Positions 1 to 10,177 of a DNA stretch of 64,000 nucleotides are shown here, piece after piece; positions within the stretch are counted from its first letter, which is position 1; every line of letters starts with the position of its first letter. The stretch is from assembly GCA_902784865.1 (NCBI GenBank), contig CACZWL010000005.1, forward strand, positions 1-64,000. The letters are read 5' to 3'. Origin of the DNA: an uncultured Bacteroidota bacterium. Lineage in GTDB: Bacteria; Bacteroidota; Bacteroidia; Bacteroidales; P3. The notes below the pieces were generated by a model. That model was not told the origin of the DNA and ran no database searches. It saw only the letters and a program-made list of their open reading frames with translations. The position numbers and the translations under genes are program-made.

Positions 1-3000
1 ACTGCACGAAGGCGTAGCCCTGGTTGGCCGTGGCCGTGAAGGTGACGCTGGTGCCCGCGCTGACCGTGCCGCTGGGGCTGACGGTGGCGGAGCCCATGGC
101 CTGGTCGGCGGTGGCGACGCTGACTGTGTAGGTCGCGGGCTGCGGGGTGACGCTGCCCCTGGCGAAGGAGATGTTGTCGATGGCGGCGGGAGGATTGCTG
201 CCGTCGCTGTAGTCGTTGACCCAGAAGAAGACGAGGTAGTAGGTGCCGGGATCGGTGATGGTGACGCTTCCGTTGGTGGTCTGCCATGAGGAGGAGCCGT
301 TCTGTTTGCCGGGGTCGAGGGCGATGCATCCGGCTGGCAGGTCACTGGCTGCGGTGCCGATATTCTGGGCGTTGCCGGCGGCGAAGGTCATGGCCGAGGG
401 GGCGAGGAATACGCGCAGGTAGTCGTAGGTTGACTCGCCGACACCCATCCAGTTGTAGCTGTAGTCGTAGACGCCTGGGGTGTCGACGATGATGGCGCGG
501 CAGGCGTAGGACGCGCTGGTGGCGTTGACGTCGTAGGAGTTGGAGGCGCCGTTGTTGTTGGAGACGTAGAGGCTCCAGCTTCCGCTGCCGTTGTGTGTGG
601 CCGAGCCGATAAACCAGCCGTTGTCGTCGTTGGAGCGTATCCAGCCTCCGTCTGCGGTCTCGAAGTCGGTGGTGAAGGGCAGCGTGGCGGGCGAGAGGTC
701 GTAGACCATGACCGTGATGGTGGCGGTGTCGGCGCCGAAGTTGTTGGTGGCGACGACGCTGATGGTGTCGGTGCCGGTGCTGGTGTAGGTGATGTGGAGG
801 CTGTCGTTGGCGGTGGTCATCGTGGCGTGGCCTGCGGTGGCCATGGTCGAGCTCCAGGTGTAGCTGAGGCCGTTCTGGGAGCCTTCGAGCAGGCTGGCGG
901 CATAGCCGACCTGCACGTTGATGTCGGTGGAGCCGGGGCCGTCGATGTGTGCCACAGGCTCGTTGGTCATGCGGATGGCCAGGTTGTCGATATACATGCC
1001 GTCGTCGTCGCCGGTGTTGATGTGGCGGAAGGCGAAGCGGATGGTCATGCCGGCATAGTCGCTGAGGCTGGTGCTGCGCTGCAAGGGCTGGGGTGTGGCG
1101 TAGGACTCATCGAAGATGGTGTCGGTGAAGCTGGCGGGGGTGCTGCCTGCCGTGGGCGAGATGAGCACCTGGTAGTGCGCCACAAGGCCTTCGTAGGAGT
1201 TGCCGTAGACATCCCATGTCAGGCTCAGTCCGTCGGCATCGGCGGGGATGTCGAAGATGGGGCTGATGGCCCAGTCGTCGGGGCCGGCACTGTTGTAGGG
1301 TGCCTGGAGTCGGCCTAGGTAGGGGTTGTGGTTCCAAGTGACGTTGTTGCCGTCGTTGTCGAGCAGGGTCCAGCAGAGGAGGTTCGTGGCGTCGCTGAAG
1401 TCTTCGGTCCACGGGTAGGAGGTGTCAGCTATGTTGCCGCACTCGGTGCGGAAGGTGATGGCGTAGACGTGCGAGGTGTCGCCGCCGCCGCAGTCGGCAG
1501 CCACATGTGCCGTGTAGGAGGTTGACGGGGTCAGGTCGGTGAAGGTGAAGGTGGTGTCGAAGGCGCTCTCCCATTCGCCGTCGCCGAGTTTGACGAGCCA
1601 GGTGCCCTGGTTGAGGGTGTCTATCCAGGCGATGGTGGCGGTGGTGGAGGTGAGCTGCTCGGTGTGCAGCTGCTCCACGGGCAGGCAGGTAGCTATGGGT
1701 TCGACGGTGATGTCGTCGACAAACCAGTACCACCAGGCGTTGACGGCGTTGTGGCGCAGGGCGATGCGCGCTCCGTCGGGGGCGGCCTGCAGCGTCACGA
1801 TGCGTTCCTCGTGGCCGCCGCTGCTGAACTCGTTGAAGGCAAAGTTGGCCAGCTCGACAAAGGCCGAGGCGTCGCTTGTGGCGGTGGGCAGGTAGCCGAC
1901 CGAGAGGGAGCCGCAGGAGCTGTTGGTGTGGTCTTCAGGACGCGTCCATAAGCTGATTTGCAGCGTGTTGATTTCCTGCTCCATTGCGGGGAGCACCGCG
2001 AGGTTGGTCGTACCGTTGTTGAAGCGCAGGCACTTGCTGCTTTGGTGCGCGTAGTATGAGTTGTTGGTCACCTCGACACCGCCGCTGAGGACGTTCCAGC
2101 AGAGGGGTGCGCCGGAGGGCAGGCTCTCGAAGTCCTCGGTGAAGGGGATGGCGTTGCTGCCGCACTCGGTGCGGAAGGTGGCGGTGGTGGCGAAGCTGGT
2201 GTCGTCGCTGCCGCAGATGGCGCGCACGGTGATGGTGTATTCGGTGTTGGCCGAGAGCGACAGTGCCTCGTACGAGGTGTCGTTGACGCTGATGGGGTCG
2301 GCATCGCCGATGGTGAGTTCCCACTCCGTCTCGCTGCCGTTGGGTGTCCAGTGGAAGGCCAGCATCTCGGAGCTGGCGCTGTCGAGCACTATCTCGCCGA
2401 CGGTAGGGCAGGACAGGGCCGTGATGGCTATGTTGTCGACGGCTGCCGGGGGCTGCGAGCCTGCGGAGCCGTCGTTGTACCAGCGGAACACGAAGGGGTA
2501 GGAGCCCTCTTCGGCGACGGTGAAGGTGCCGGTGATGTTCTGCCAGCTGTTCTGGTTTTGCAGGCGGCCGCAGAGGTCTTCCCAGTTGCTGGTGCTGACG
2601 TTGTCGGCCATGAGGTCGGAGCCAGCGGGGGCAAGGTGTACGGTCAGGTAGTCCCAGTTGTTCTCGCCCACGCTGCGCCAGTCGAAGCTGTAGGCATACT
2701 CGCCAGCGTCGAGCTGCAGGTAGCGGAAGGCATAGCTGGTGGCAGTGCCGTTGATGGAATAGGCGTTGCTGGCGCCGTTGTCGTTAGAGATGTAGAGGCC
2801 GTTGGAGCCGCCGTTGGCCGCCGCCGAGCCTATGTACCAGCCGTTGTTGCCGTTGTTGTTGGTGATCCAGCTGATGTCGTCACCCTCCTCGAAGCCGGTG
2901 CTGTAGGGGAATGTCGTGACGGGGTTGAGGTCGACGGCGCGCACCACCGTCCGCGCCGTGTCGGCGCCGGCGGCGTTGCTCACCACCAGCATCACGGTGT

Positions 3001-3778
3001 CGATACCGGCGGCGCTGTAGTTGATAGTCAGCACGTTGTCGGCCGCCACCATCGTGGCGTTGCCGGCATTGGCCATCGTGGAGCTCCACGTGTAGGTCAG
3101 CGGATCCAGGCCGTGGCACGTGGCCGTGAGCACCAGGTCGGTGTTGATGTTGGTGAAGGCCGAGGCCTGCATCGACACCTCGGGGGCGTCGGCCACCTCG
3201 ACGCTGATGTTGTCGAGGAACAGCGTGTACTGTGCCGTGGTCTGTCCTTTGGCGCGCATGGCTATGCGGTCGCCGCTGCCGGCATAGTCGCTGAAGAAGA
3301 CCGTGTATTTGTGGTAGTTGCTCGCCCAGCCGTTTGCGCCGGAGAACGTGGTGAATTCGATGGTGTCGACCGGCACGAACACGGTGTCTTCCATCACACC
3401 CACCTCGAATACAGGCAGATACGACGAGCTGGCCGAGGCCCAGAACGAGAACTTCAGGGTCGGCAGGTTCTGCATCGGCGGCAGCGCCACCACCTGCGGC
3501 AGCATGCCGTTGGGCGAGTGGCTCTCGAACTCAAAGTAGACATTACTGTTGCGCGCGTTGGGCCCGTACGCGTAGGCGCAGGGGAACTGCGTCGACTCGA
3601 AGCCCGAGCTCGTCGCAAACTGTGTCCAGCAGTCAGGCAATTGCCCTGTTGCAAGGCCTTCGAAGCCAGTGCTGTAGGGCACGTCGACGTAGGCGGTGCA
3701 GTCGGGGTCCTGGGCAGCAGCTGTCGTCGCTATCAGCATCGACGCTGCGAGGGTCAGAAGGGTAATCGTCTTGTTCAT
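1..3778 (-). CDS. Large secreted multidomain adhesin-like protein, 3' end outside window
   Basis: The frame stays open from an ATG at 3778 to the left edge, about 1259 codons, so the C-terminus is missing. The N-terminus (MNKTITLLTLAASMLIATTAAAQ) is a signal peptide ending at AAAQ, followed by DPDCTAYVDVPYSTGFEG. The rest repeats modules: phrases such as PFTEDFE and PYSTGFE with a following CW are typical of choice-of-anchor J / cleaved-adhesin domains; SLSANTEYTITVRAICG is fibronectin-III-like; YTWSSTMA blocks look PKD/Ig-like. The last visible residues (VTFTATANQGYAFVQ) begin an InlB B-type repeat like those in the subtilase at 26894. Probably a surface or secreted protein; a T9SS sorting domain would be expected beyond the edge but is not seen. 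Function unknown. A TATATTTG promoter lies about 110 bp upstream. Confidence 0.85.
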   Translation of the reverse strand, partial: MNKTITLLTLAASMLIATTAAAQDPDCTAYVDVPYSTGFEGLATGQLPDCWTQFATSSGFESTQFPCAYAYGPNARNSNVYFEFESHSPNGMLPQVVALPPMQNLPTLKFSFWASASSSYLPVFEVGVMEDTVFVPVDTIEFTTFSGANGWASNYHKYTVFFSDYAGSGDRIAMRAKGQTTAQYTLFLDNISVEVADAPEVSMQASAFTNINTDLVLTATCHGLDPLTYTWSSTMANAGNATMVAADNVLTINYSAAGIDTVMLVVSNAAGADTARTVVRAVDLNPVTTFPYSTGFEEGDDISWITNNNGNNGWYIGSAAANGGSNGLYISNDNGASNAYSINGTATSYAFRYLQLDAGEYAYSFDWRSVGENNWDYLTVHLAPAGSDLMADNVSTSNWEDLCGRLQNQNSWQNITGTFTVAEEGSYPFVFRWYNDGSAGSQPPAAVDNIAITALSCPTVGEIVLDSASSEMLAFHWTPNGSETEWELTIGDADPISVNDTSYEALSLSANTEYTITVRAICGSDDTSFATTATFRTECGSNAIPFTEDFESLPSGAPLCWNVLSGGVEVTNNSYYAHQSSKCLRFNNGTTNLAVLPAMEQEINTLQISLWTRPEDHTNSSCGSLSVGYLPTATSDASAFVELANFAFNEFSSGGHEERIVTLQAAPDGARIALRHNAVNAWWYWFVDDITVEPIATCLPVEQLHTEQLTSTTATIAWIDTLNQGTWLVKLGDGEWESAFDTTFTFTDLTPSTSYTAHVAADCGGGDTSHVYAITFRTECGNIADTSYPWTEDFSDATNLLCWTLLDNDGNNVTWNHNPYLGRLQAPYNSAGPDDWAISPIFDIPADADGLSLTWDVYGNSYEGLVAHYQVLISPTAGSTPASFTDTIFDESYATPQPLQRSTSLSDYAGMTIRFAFRHINTGDDDGMYIDNLAIRMTNEPVAHIDGPGSTDINVQVGYAASLLEGSQNGLSYTWSSTMATAGHATMTTANDSLHITYTSTGTDTISVVATNNFGADTATITVMVYDLSPATLPFTTDFETADGGWIRSNDDNGWFIGSATHNGSGSWSLYVSNNNGASNSYDVNATSASYACRAIIVDTPGVYDYSYNWMGVGESTYDYLRVFLAPSAMTFAAGNAQNIGTAASDLPAGCIALDPGKQNGSSSWQTTNGSVTITDPGTYYLVFFWVNDYSDGSNPPAAIDNISFARGSVTPQPATYTVSVATADQAMGSATVSPSGTVSAGTSVTFTATANQGYAFVQ

Positions 3779-3888
3779 TTCGTTATGTTTTTGTTTGTTT
3801 GAATTGATTATCTTTCTGGCGGTCGTATGTGGCAGTTGTGCTGGTAGTCAGTGCGTTGTGGTGGTCTGGTAATAGTGTTTAGTCATTG

Positions 3889-3896
3889 CAAATATA
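3889..3896 (-). promoter_or_regulatory. Bacteroidetes -7 box for the adhesin-like gene
   Basis: The reverse strand reads TATATTTG, matching TAnnTTTG, about 110 bp upstream of the ATG at 3778. No clear TTTG at -33; the upstream DNA is an A/T run. Confidence 0.55.
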
Positions 3897-4037
3897 CACA
3901 TTTTTTCGAAAAAAATAACAATTTAACATATTTTAACATTGCAATTAGCCAAAACCTCGGCACCCCGTCGGCAAATGTTAAAATCGGCCTCTCCGGAAAC
4001 CGAAAATTAACTTAATTTCTGCCCCGTTCCTCCCACT

Positions 4038-4086
4038 CACCTGCCAGAGTCCTACCAGAGTCGAACCATTCACCTACCAGATGCCC
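4038..4086 (+). repeat. CTACCAG intergenic repeat, divergent copy
   Basis: Reads CACCTGCCAGAG, CCTACCAGAG, TCGAACCATT, CACCTACCAGATG in succession. The words AGTCGAAC and CACCTACCAGATG recur at 17579, 26676 (reverse), 37287 and 52574. Upstream of hutU; function unknown. Confidence 0.7.
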
Positions 4087-4287
4087 CTAAAACGCTGAAA
4101 ACCAGCGATTGCATCTAAGCGATTTGTATTCAACTGTGGCTGAGGTTGTTGTGCAAAATATTCACACTTTTTAACACACCCCCGGGCACCCCCTTGAAAT
4201 GTTAAATCAGCCCCCTGCCGAAATGTTAAATTAACATTTCAAACCACCTTTTTTTTGCCCCCCGCCGCCCATGTCGTTTTTTTTGTG

Positions 4288-4295
4288 TATATTTG
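4288..4295 (+). promoter_or_regulatory. Bacteroidetes -7 box for hutU
   Basis: TATATTTG followed by C, 76 bp upstream of the hutU ATG. The preceding T-rich stretch has no exact TTTG at the usual distance. Confidence 0.6.
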
Positions 4296-4371
4296 CACCC
4301 TCGCTGGCCTGCCACTCCGTCGGGGTGCGGGTCGGCTAACAATCTTGTAAACAATAAAATAAGACAACGAT

Positions 4372-6372
<2,001 letters not shown>

Positions 6373-6440
6373 GGCCGACAGAACCTGAAATAAGGTTCTC
6401 GCAGGCCTGTTCTAAGAGACAATAAGACACATCAAACACA

Positions 6441-6475
6441 CCACGGCCGGGCATCCGCCCAGCCGTGGTTTTGTG
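6441..6475 (+). terminator. Terminator after hutU
   Basis: Stem CCACGGC-GGGC with loop and GCCC-GCCGTGG, followed by TTTTGTGCTTTT. Sits 69 bp after the hutU stop. Confidence 0.8.
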
Positions 6476-6576
6476 CTTTTCTCTCCTTCCTCGTGGGCTC
6501 CATTCGTTCCTTTTATCAACAGTAAATGAAAGCTTATATTTATAAGAAATATTTTCTTTTATTATTAAAAAAAATG

Positions 6577-6584
6577 TATATTTG
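6577..6584 (+). promoter_or_regulatory. Bacteroidetes -7 box for the DUF4143 ATPase
   Basis: TATATTTG with GC after it, 27 bp upstream of the ATG at 6611, in very AT-rich DNA. Confidence 0.6.
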
Positions 6585-6610
6585 CAAGGTGAATCTTACG
6601 TGATTTTGCT

Positions 6611-7816
6611 ATGAAATATTCTGAAATAAAGGGAATTGCGAATGCGCAAAAAGAAAAAGTCATCAAGGAAACAGGTATGCGCCGTACCGCCTTGGGAAGT
6701 TTTGATGCATTGATGGATGGGTTTGCCTATATCATTTCCGGGATACGAAGATGCGGAAAGAGTACGTTGTTGGGGCAGTATATCGCCAAAAATGATTTCA
6801 CAAGTCTATACCTGAACTTCGACACTCCACGTTTGGGAGAGTTTTCCGCCTCAGACTTTGTTTTAATAGACCAGATGGCAAAAGATGATGGTGTAAAGTA
6901 TCTCTTCTTTGATGAGATTCAGATGGTGGATGGCTGGGAGAGCTATGTGCGAAGTGCTTTGGACAGCGGTCTCCGTGTAATGGTTACTGGGTCAAACGCT
7001 TCGTTGTTGAGCATGGAACTTGGTACTCGGCTTACGGGTCGTCACATCACCAAGGAATTGTTTCCTTTCTCATTTGAGGAATACTGTCGTTTCCGCAATC
7101 TTGAGCCCTCGTCCAATGCTTGTGCTGAATATCTGCAGGAAGGAGGATTCCCTCAGTATTTGAAATATCGCGACGAGGAGATTCTCTCTTCTTTGTTCAA
7201 TGACATTCTTTATCGCGACATCGCGGTGCGCTATGGAGTGAGGGATGTGAAAGCTTTGCAGGAGCTCACATACTACCTGATGTCCAATATCGGGAACCGC
7301 GTATCTGCCAACAAACTGACGCAGGCTGTCCATGTGAAGACGGCGAAGACCATCCTGGAGTATTTCTCCTACCTGACGCAGACCTATCTGTTCTCTTTCG
7401 TTCCCCGCTACGCTTATTCCTATAAGTCGCAGATGATAAATCCGAAGAAAGTCTACTGTATTGACAATGGGATGCATGCGGCGGTTACGATGTCGGCTAC
7501 CGATGATGGAGGGCGAAAGCTGGAAAATATGGTATATAATGAACTTAGACGTCTTCCCCAACAAATATATTATTACAGCAATGAGGCTTCTGAATGTGAC
7601 TTTGTGGTATGCGTGAAGAATAGGCCTGTGGCTGCATACCAGGTATGTCAAGAGTTAAACCATGACAATGAGGCGCGGGAGATAAAAGGGCTGTTGTCAG
7701 CCATGCGGGAGCTTCAAATAAGCGACGGGACAATACTCACGTTTGATCAAGAGGACATCTTTGTTCAGGATGACGTCACAATCAAGATAAAGCCCGTTTG
7801 GAAATGGGCGTCATAA
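6611..7816 (+). CDS. AAA-type ATPase with DUF4143-like C-terminus
   Basis: The 401-residue protein has a Walker A motif GIRRCGKST near residue 44, Walker B YLFFDEIQMV near 95-104, and a sensor-like VMVTGSNASLL near 121. The order 'ATPase, winged helix, DUF4143 nuclease-fold-like C-terminus' fits the large family of small ATP-binding proteins common in gut Bacteroidetes and archaea; their function is not established. The gene is clearly AT-richer than its neighbours and uses codons (AAA, GAT, TTT) that flanking genes avoid, which suggests acquisition by transfer. It has its own promoter and ends 13 bp before the next gene. A second, different member of the family lies at 61911-63032. Confidence 0.8.
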   Translation: MKYSEIKGIANAQKEKVIKETGMRRTALGSFDALMDGFAYIISGIRRCGKSTLLGQYIAKNDFTSLYLNFDTPRLGEFSASDFVLIDQMAKDDGVKYLFFDEIQMVDGWESYVRSALDSGLRVMVTGSNASLLSMELGTRLTGRHITKELFPFSFEEYCRFRNLEPSSNACAEYLQEGGFPQYLKYRDEEILSSLFNDILYRDIAVRYGVRDVKALQELTYYLMSNIGNRVSANKLTQAVHVKTAKTILEYFSYLTQTYLFSFVPRYAYSYKSQMINPKKVYCIDNGMHAAVTMSATDDGGRKLENMVYNELRRLPQQIYYYSNEASECDFVVCVKNRPVAAYQVCQELNHDNEAREIKGLLSAMRELQISDGTILTFDQEDIFVQDDVTIKIKPVWKWAS

Positions 7817-7829
7817 ATAAGGATTCGCA

Positions 7830-8678
7830 ATGACCTCACGGCGTGGGTATAGGATTGTTCTGGTTGCCATTGTGGCGGGTGTTGCCATTGTGGTGGCGGC
7901 GGGTGTGTGGTGTCTGAGGGCGCCGCTGCCCGACCGTCCGTCGCGGCTCGATGTCGAGGTGCTCAACCTCTCGTCGGTGCCCAAGCGCCAGGGTGGCACG
8001 CAGCTGTGCTGGGCCTATGCCATGCTTGCGGCCGTCGAAGCCGACCGGCTGCGTCTGGGCGACACGCTAGACTTGCCCATCGGTCCCGTCGTCGCGGCCC
8101 TCGCCGCCGAGGGGCGCGACCCCGCGACCTGCCGCGCCATGGCGCCGACGCTCCTCTCGCTGGCCCGGCGCCACGGCCTCTACGACTCGCTCTGCGGCGG
8201 TGCCGATTTCGTGGCCCTTTGCTCGCAGCCCGGCCAGCCCTACGGCCGGTGGGTGGTGCCCGACTACCCCGACAACTGGGAGCGCCACCGCATGCTCAAC
8301 CTCCACCCTGACACCCTTCTGGCCCTCGCCGAGCGGGCCGTCAGGCAGGGTAGGGGCGTGTGCTGGGAGGGCGATGTCGGCAGCCGCGGCTTCTCTTTCG
8401 AGCAGGGGCTGGCCGTCACCCTCCTGCCCCCGTTCCTCCTCCGCTGCAAGGCGGCCCTGCGCCCGCCTGCCGACGGGCACTGCCTCTCGCTCGAGGGCCT
8501 GGTCCGCGACGACGAGGGCGTGCCCTACTTCGTCGCCAAGAACTCGTGGGGCGCAGATAATCCCTACGGCGGACGTATGCTCATGTCTTTCAGCTATTTC
8601 CGGTGGAACACCGTCGCCGTCGTCGTGCCCCGTGCGGTGCTTCCGCAACAATTGTTGCGCTGCGCCACACAATATTAA
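7830..8678 (+). CDS. Membrane-anchored papain-like (C1 family) cysteine protease
   Basis: A 282-residue protein with an N-terminal membrane segment (about residues 9-29) and a C1-type catalytic core. The nucleophile is probably C60 in GGTQLCWAYA, the histidine H217 in DGHCLSLEG and the asparagine N238 in VAKNSWG; this Cys-His-Asn order matches papain and bleomycin-hydrolase relatives. The catalytic domain would face the periplasm if the helix is an uncleaved anchor. It is GC-rich, unlike the ATPase gene 13 bp upstream, so any co-transcription is probably incidental. The SIMPL gene follows 55 bp later. The substrate is unknown. Confidence 0.8.
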   Translation: MTSRRGYRIVLVAIVAGVAIVVAAGVWCLRAPLPDRPSRLDVEVLNLSSVPKRQGGTQLCWAYAMLAAVEADRLRLGDTLDLPIGPVVAALAAEGRDPATCRAMAPTLLSLARRHGLYDSLCGGADFVALCSQPGQPYGRWVVPDYPDNWERHRMLNLHPDTLLALAERAVRQGRGVCWEGDVGSRGFSFEQGLAVTLLPPFLLRCKAALRPPADGHCLSLEGLVRDDEGVPYFVAKNSWGADNPYGGRMLMSFSYFRWNTVAVVVPRAVLPQQLLRCATQY

Positions 8679-8733
8679 TGCGCGTCGCGCGTTACATTAT
8701 ATATACAGAAAAAACTCAAAAACACAACCGATT

Positions 8734-9438
8734 ATGGGAAAGAACGTACCCTTCAAGAAAAACATGATCCAGGGCGGCGCCATCATCCTGGCGGCCCTTG
8801 TGCTGGGCATCTGCATGATATGCACGGTGCGCACGCTGAAGTCCTACGACGACACTGTCAAGGTGCGCGGCCTCTGCGAGAAAGAGGTGCCGGCCGACCG
8901 CGTCGTGTGGCGCATCAACTATGGCGAGAAGAGTAACTCGCTGGCCGACCTGCGCGGCGTCATCCGTCAGAACAACGACCTTATTGTCAAGCTTCTGCGC
9001 GAGGCGGGCTTCTCCGAGGACGAAATCAAGGTGGGCACCGCCAGCTACGACGACCGCTACACCTACGCCAACAACACCTCGCAGATCACCTACCGCTACC
9101 AGGCCAACCAGACCGTCACCGTCTTCACCAAGAACCTCGACCTGGTGCGCAAGCTCCAGCAGACCCTCGAAACCGACCTCGTCAACCAGAACATCCTGGC
9201 CAACAGCTACGCCGACTACCAGTACCTCGGCCTCAACGACATCAAACCCGAGATGATCCGCGAGAGCCTCGAGAACGCCCGCGTGGCCGCCGACGAGTTT
9301 GCCAAGAACAGCCACAGCCGCATCGGCAAGATGCGCACCGCCTCGCAGGGCTACTTCGAGGTGGAAGACCTCGACGAAAACACCCCGCAGGTGAAGAAAG
9401 TCCGCGTGGTGACCACCGTGGAATACTATCTTAAATAA
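8734..9438 (+). CDS. SIMPL-domain (DUF541) envelope protein
   Basis: 234 residues with one N-terminal membrane helix (about 13-35) and then a SIMPL/DUF541 domain: VKVRGLCEKEVPADRVVWRI, the long helix starting NNDLIVKLLREAGFSEDEIKVG, and the closing VRVVTTVEYYLK. The ATG at 8734 is chosen because the frame upstream runs through the protease gene in another frame. SIMPL proteins are periplasmic and of unclear role, some linked to oxidative stress. A strong terminator follows at 9461. Confidence 0.85.
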   Translation: MGKNVPFKKNMIQGGAIILAALVLGICMICTVRTLKSYDDTVKVRGLCEKEVPADRVVWRINYGEKSNSLADLRGVIRQNNDLIVKLLREAGFSEDEIKVGTASYDDRYTYANNTSQITYRYQANQTVTVFTKNLDLVRKLQQTLETDLVNQNILANSYADYQYLGLNDIKPEMIRESLENARVAADEFAKNSHSRIGKMRTASQGYFEVEDLDENTPQVKKVRVVTTVEYYLK

Positions 9439-9460
9439 GATTTAACATTTTTTTTGAAAC

Positions 9461-9505
9461 AAAATCGGGGCGGAATACGTTATGTATATATTCCACCCCG
9501 ATTTT
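9461..9505 (+). terminator. Terminator after the SIMPL gene
   Basis: Arms AAAATCGGGG-GGAAT and ATTCC-CCCCGATTTT with a short AT loop; the T-rich tail is part of the stem. Beyond it, to 9700, are a 12-bp palindrome TAGGGTACCCTA (9531-9542) and an 11-bp tandem repeat GAAGAACAGAC (9565-9586), with no gene. Confidence 0.75.
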
Positions 9506-9700
9506 CATTTCCTCGCCCCTACATCAATTATAGGGTACCCTAGGTGACGATACCAAGGGAAACCGAAGAACAGACGAAGAACAGACGAAGAAGACCCCTA
9601 CAAAATACCTGCCGTGTGGCAGGATTTTTTTTATGGGGGTGTAATATTTTGCGGGCGCTGGACGTATATTGCATATAGAAGCGCCCAGAAAACGCCCCGA

Positions 9701-10177
9701 ATGACCGTCAGCGAATATAACCACAGCGTACACCGCTGCAGCGACGACCTCTACCGCTTCGCGCTGCGCTACAGCCGCCTCAGCGCCGCCGCCGAAGATG
9801 CCGTGCAGGATGTCTTCGTCGCCCTCTGGGAACGGCGCGGGGAGCTGGAGGCCGACGGGGCGCGCGGATGGCTCTTCAGCGCCCTCTACCGCCGCCTGGT
9901 GGACCAGCATCGCCACGACGAGGTGGTGCGCCGCACCGCCCTCGACATCCCCGACGAGGCCTTCGCCCAGCACGAGGCCTTCGAACTGCGCGACGCCCTC
10001 TCGAAGGCCCTGGCGCAGCTGCCCGAGCAACAGCGCGCCCTGGTGCTGCTGCGCGACCTTGAGGGCTACGACTATGCCGAGATGGCGCGCCTCACGGCAT
10101 TGAGCGAGCAGCAGGTGGGCGTCTACCTTTTCCGCGCGCGCAAAACATTAAAGAAACTATTGGAGGATTACAGATGA
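9701..10177 (+). CDS. ECF-subfamily RNA polymerase sigma factor
   Basis: 158 residues with region 2 (DLYRFALRYSRLSAAAEDAV and QDVFVALWERR) and region 4 (LAQLPEQQRALVLLRDLEGY followed by MARLTALSEQQVGVYLFRAR). It would direct RNA polymerase to a small regulon. An in-frame upstream start at 9614 would add MWQDFFYGG..., which does not resemble the family, so the ATG at 9701 is preferred. The stop overlaps the next ATG by four bases (ATGA), which ties it to the anti-sigma-like gene. Confidence 0.88.
   Translation: MTVSEYNHSVHRCSDDLYRFALRYSRLSAAAEDAVQDVFVALWERRGELEADGARGWLFSALYRRLVDQHRHDEVVRRTALDIPDEAFAQHEAFELRDALSKALAQLPEQQRALVLLRDLEGYDYAEMARLTALSEQQVGVYLFRARKTLKKLLEDYR

Larger units (their letters stand above)
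3779..4371. other. Divergent intergenic region with repeats and two promoters
   Basis: This 593-bp AT-rich gap separates the adhesin-like gene from hutU. It holds one promoter for each side, a CTACCAG repeat (4038-4086), several TGTTAA words and a near-perfect palindrome at 4220-4240 with 10-bp arms (GAAATGTTAA / TTAACATTTC). No ORF in it looks coding. Confidence 0.7.

Noticed and set aside
593..1318. Forward ORF of 241 residues in the first kilobases
   Set aside because: It is the antisense shadow of the adhesin-like gene, made of Val, Gly and Ala runs with no signature.
9614..9700. Longer N-terminus for the ECF sigma factor
   Set aside because: The extra 29 residues do not resemble sigma region 1 or 2, and the ATG at 9701 starts right at the family N-terminus.
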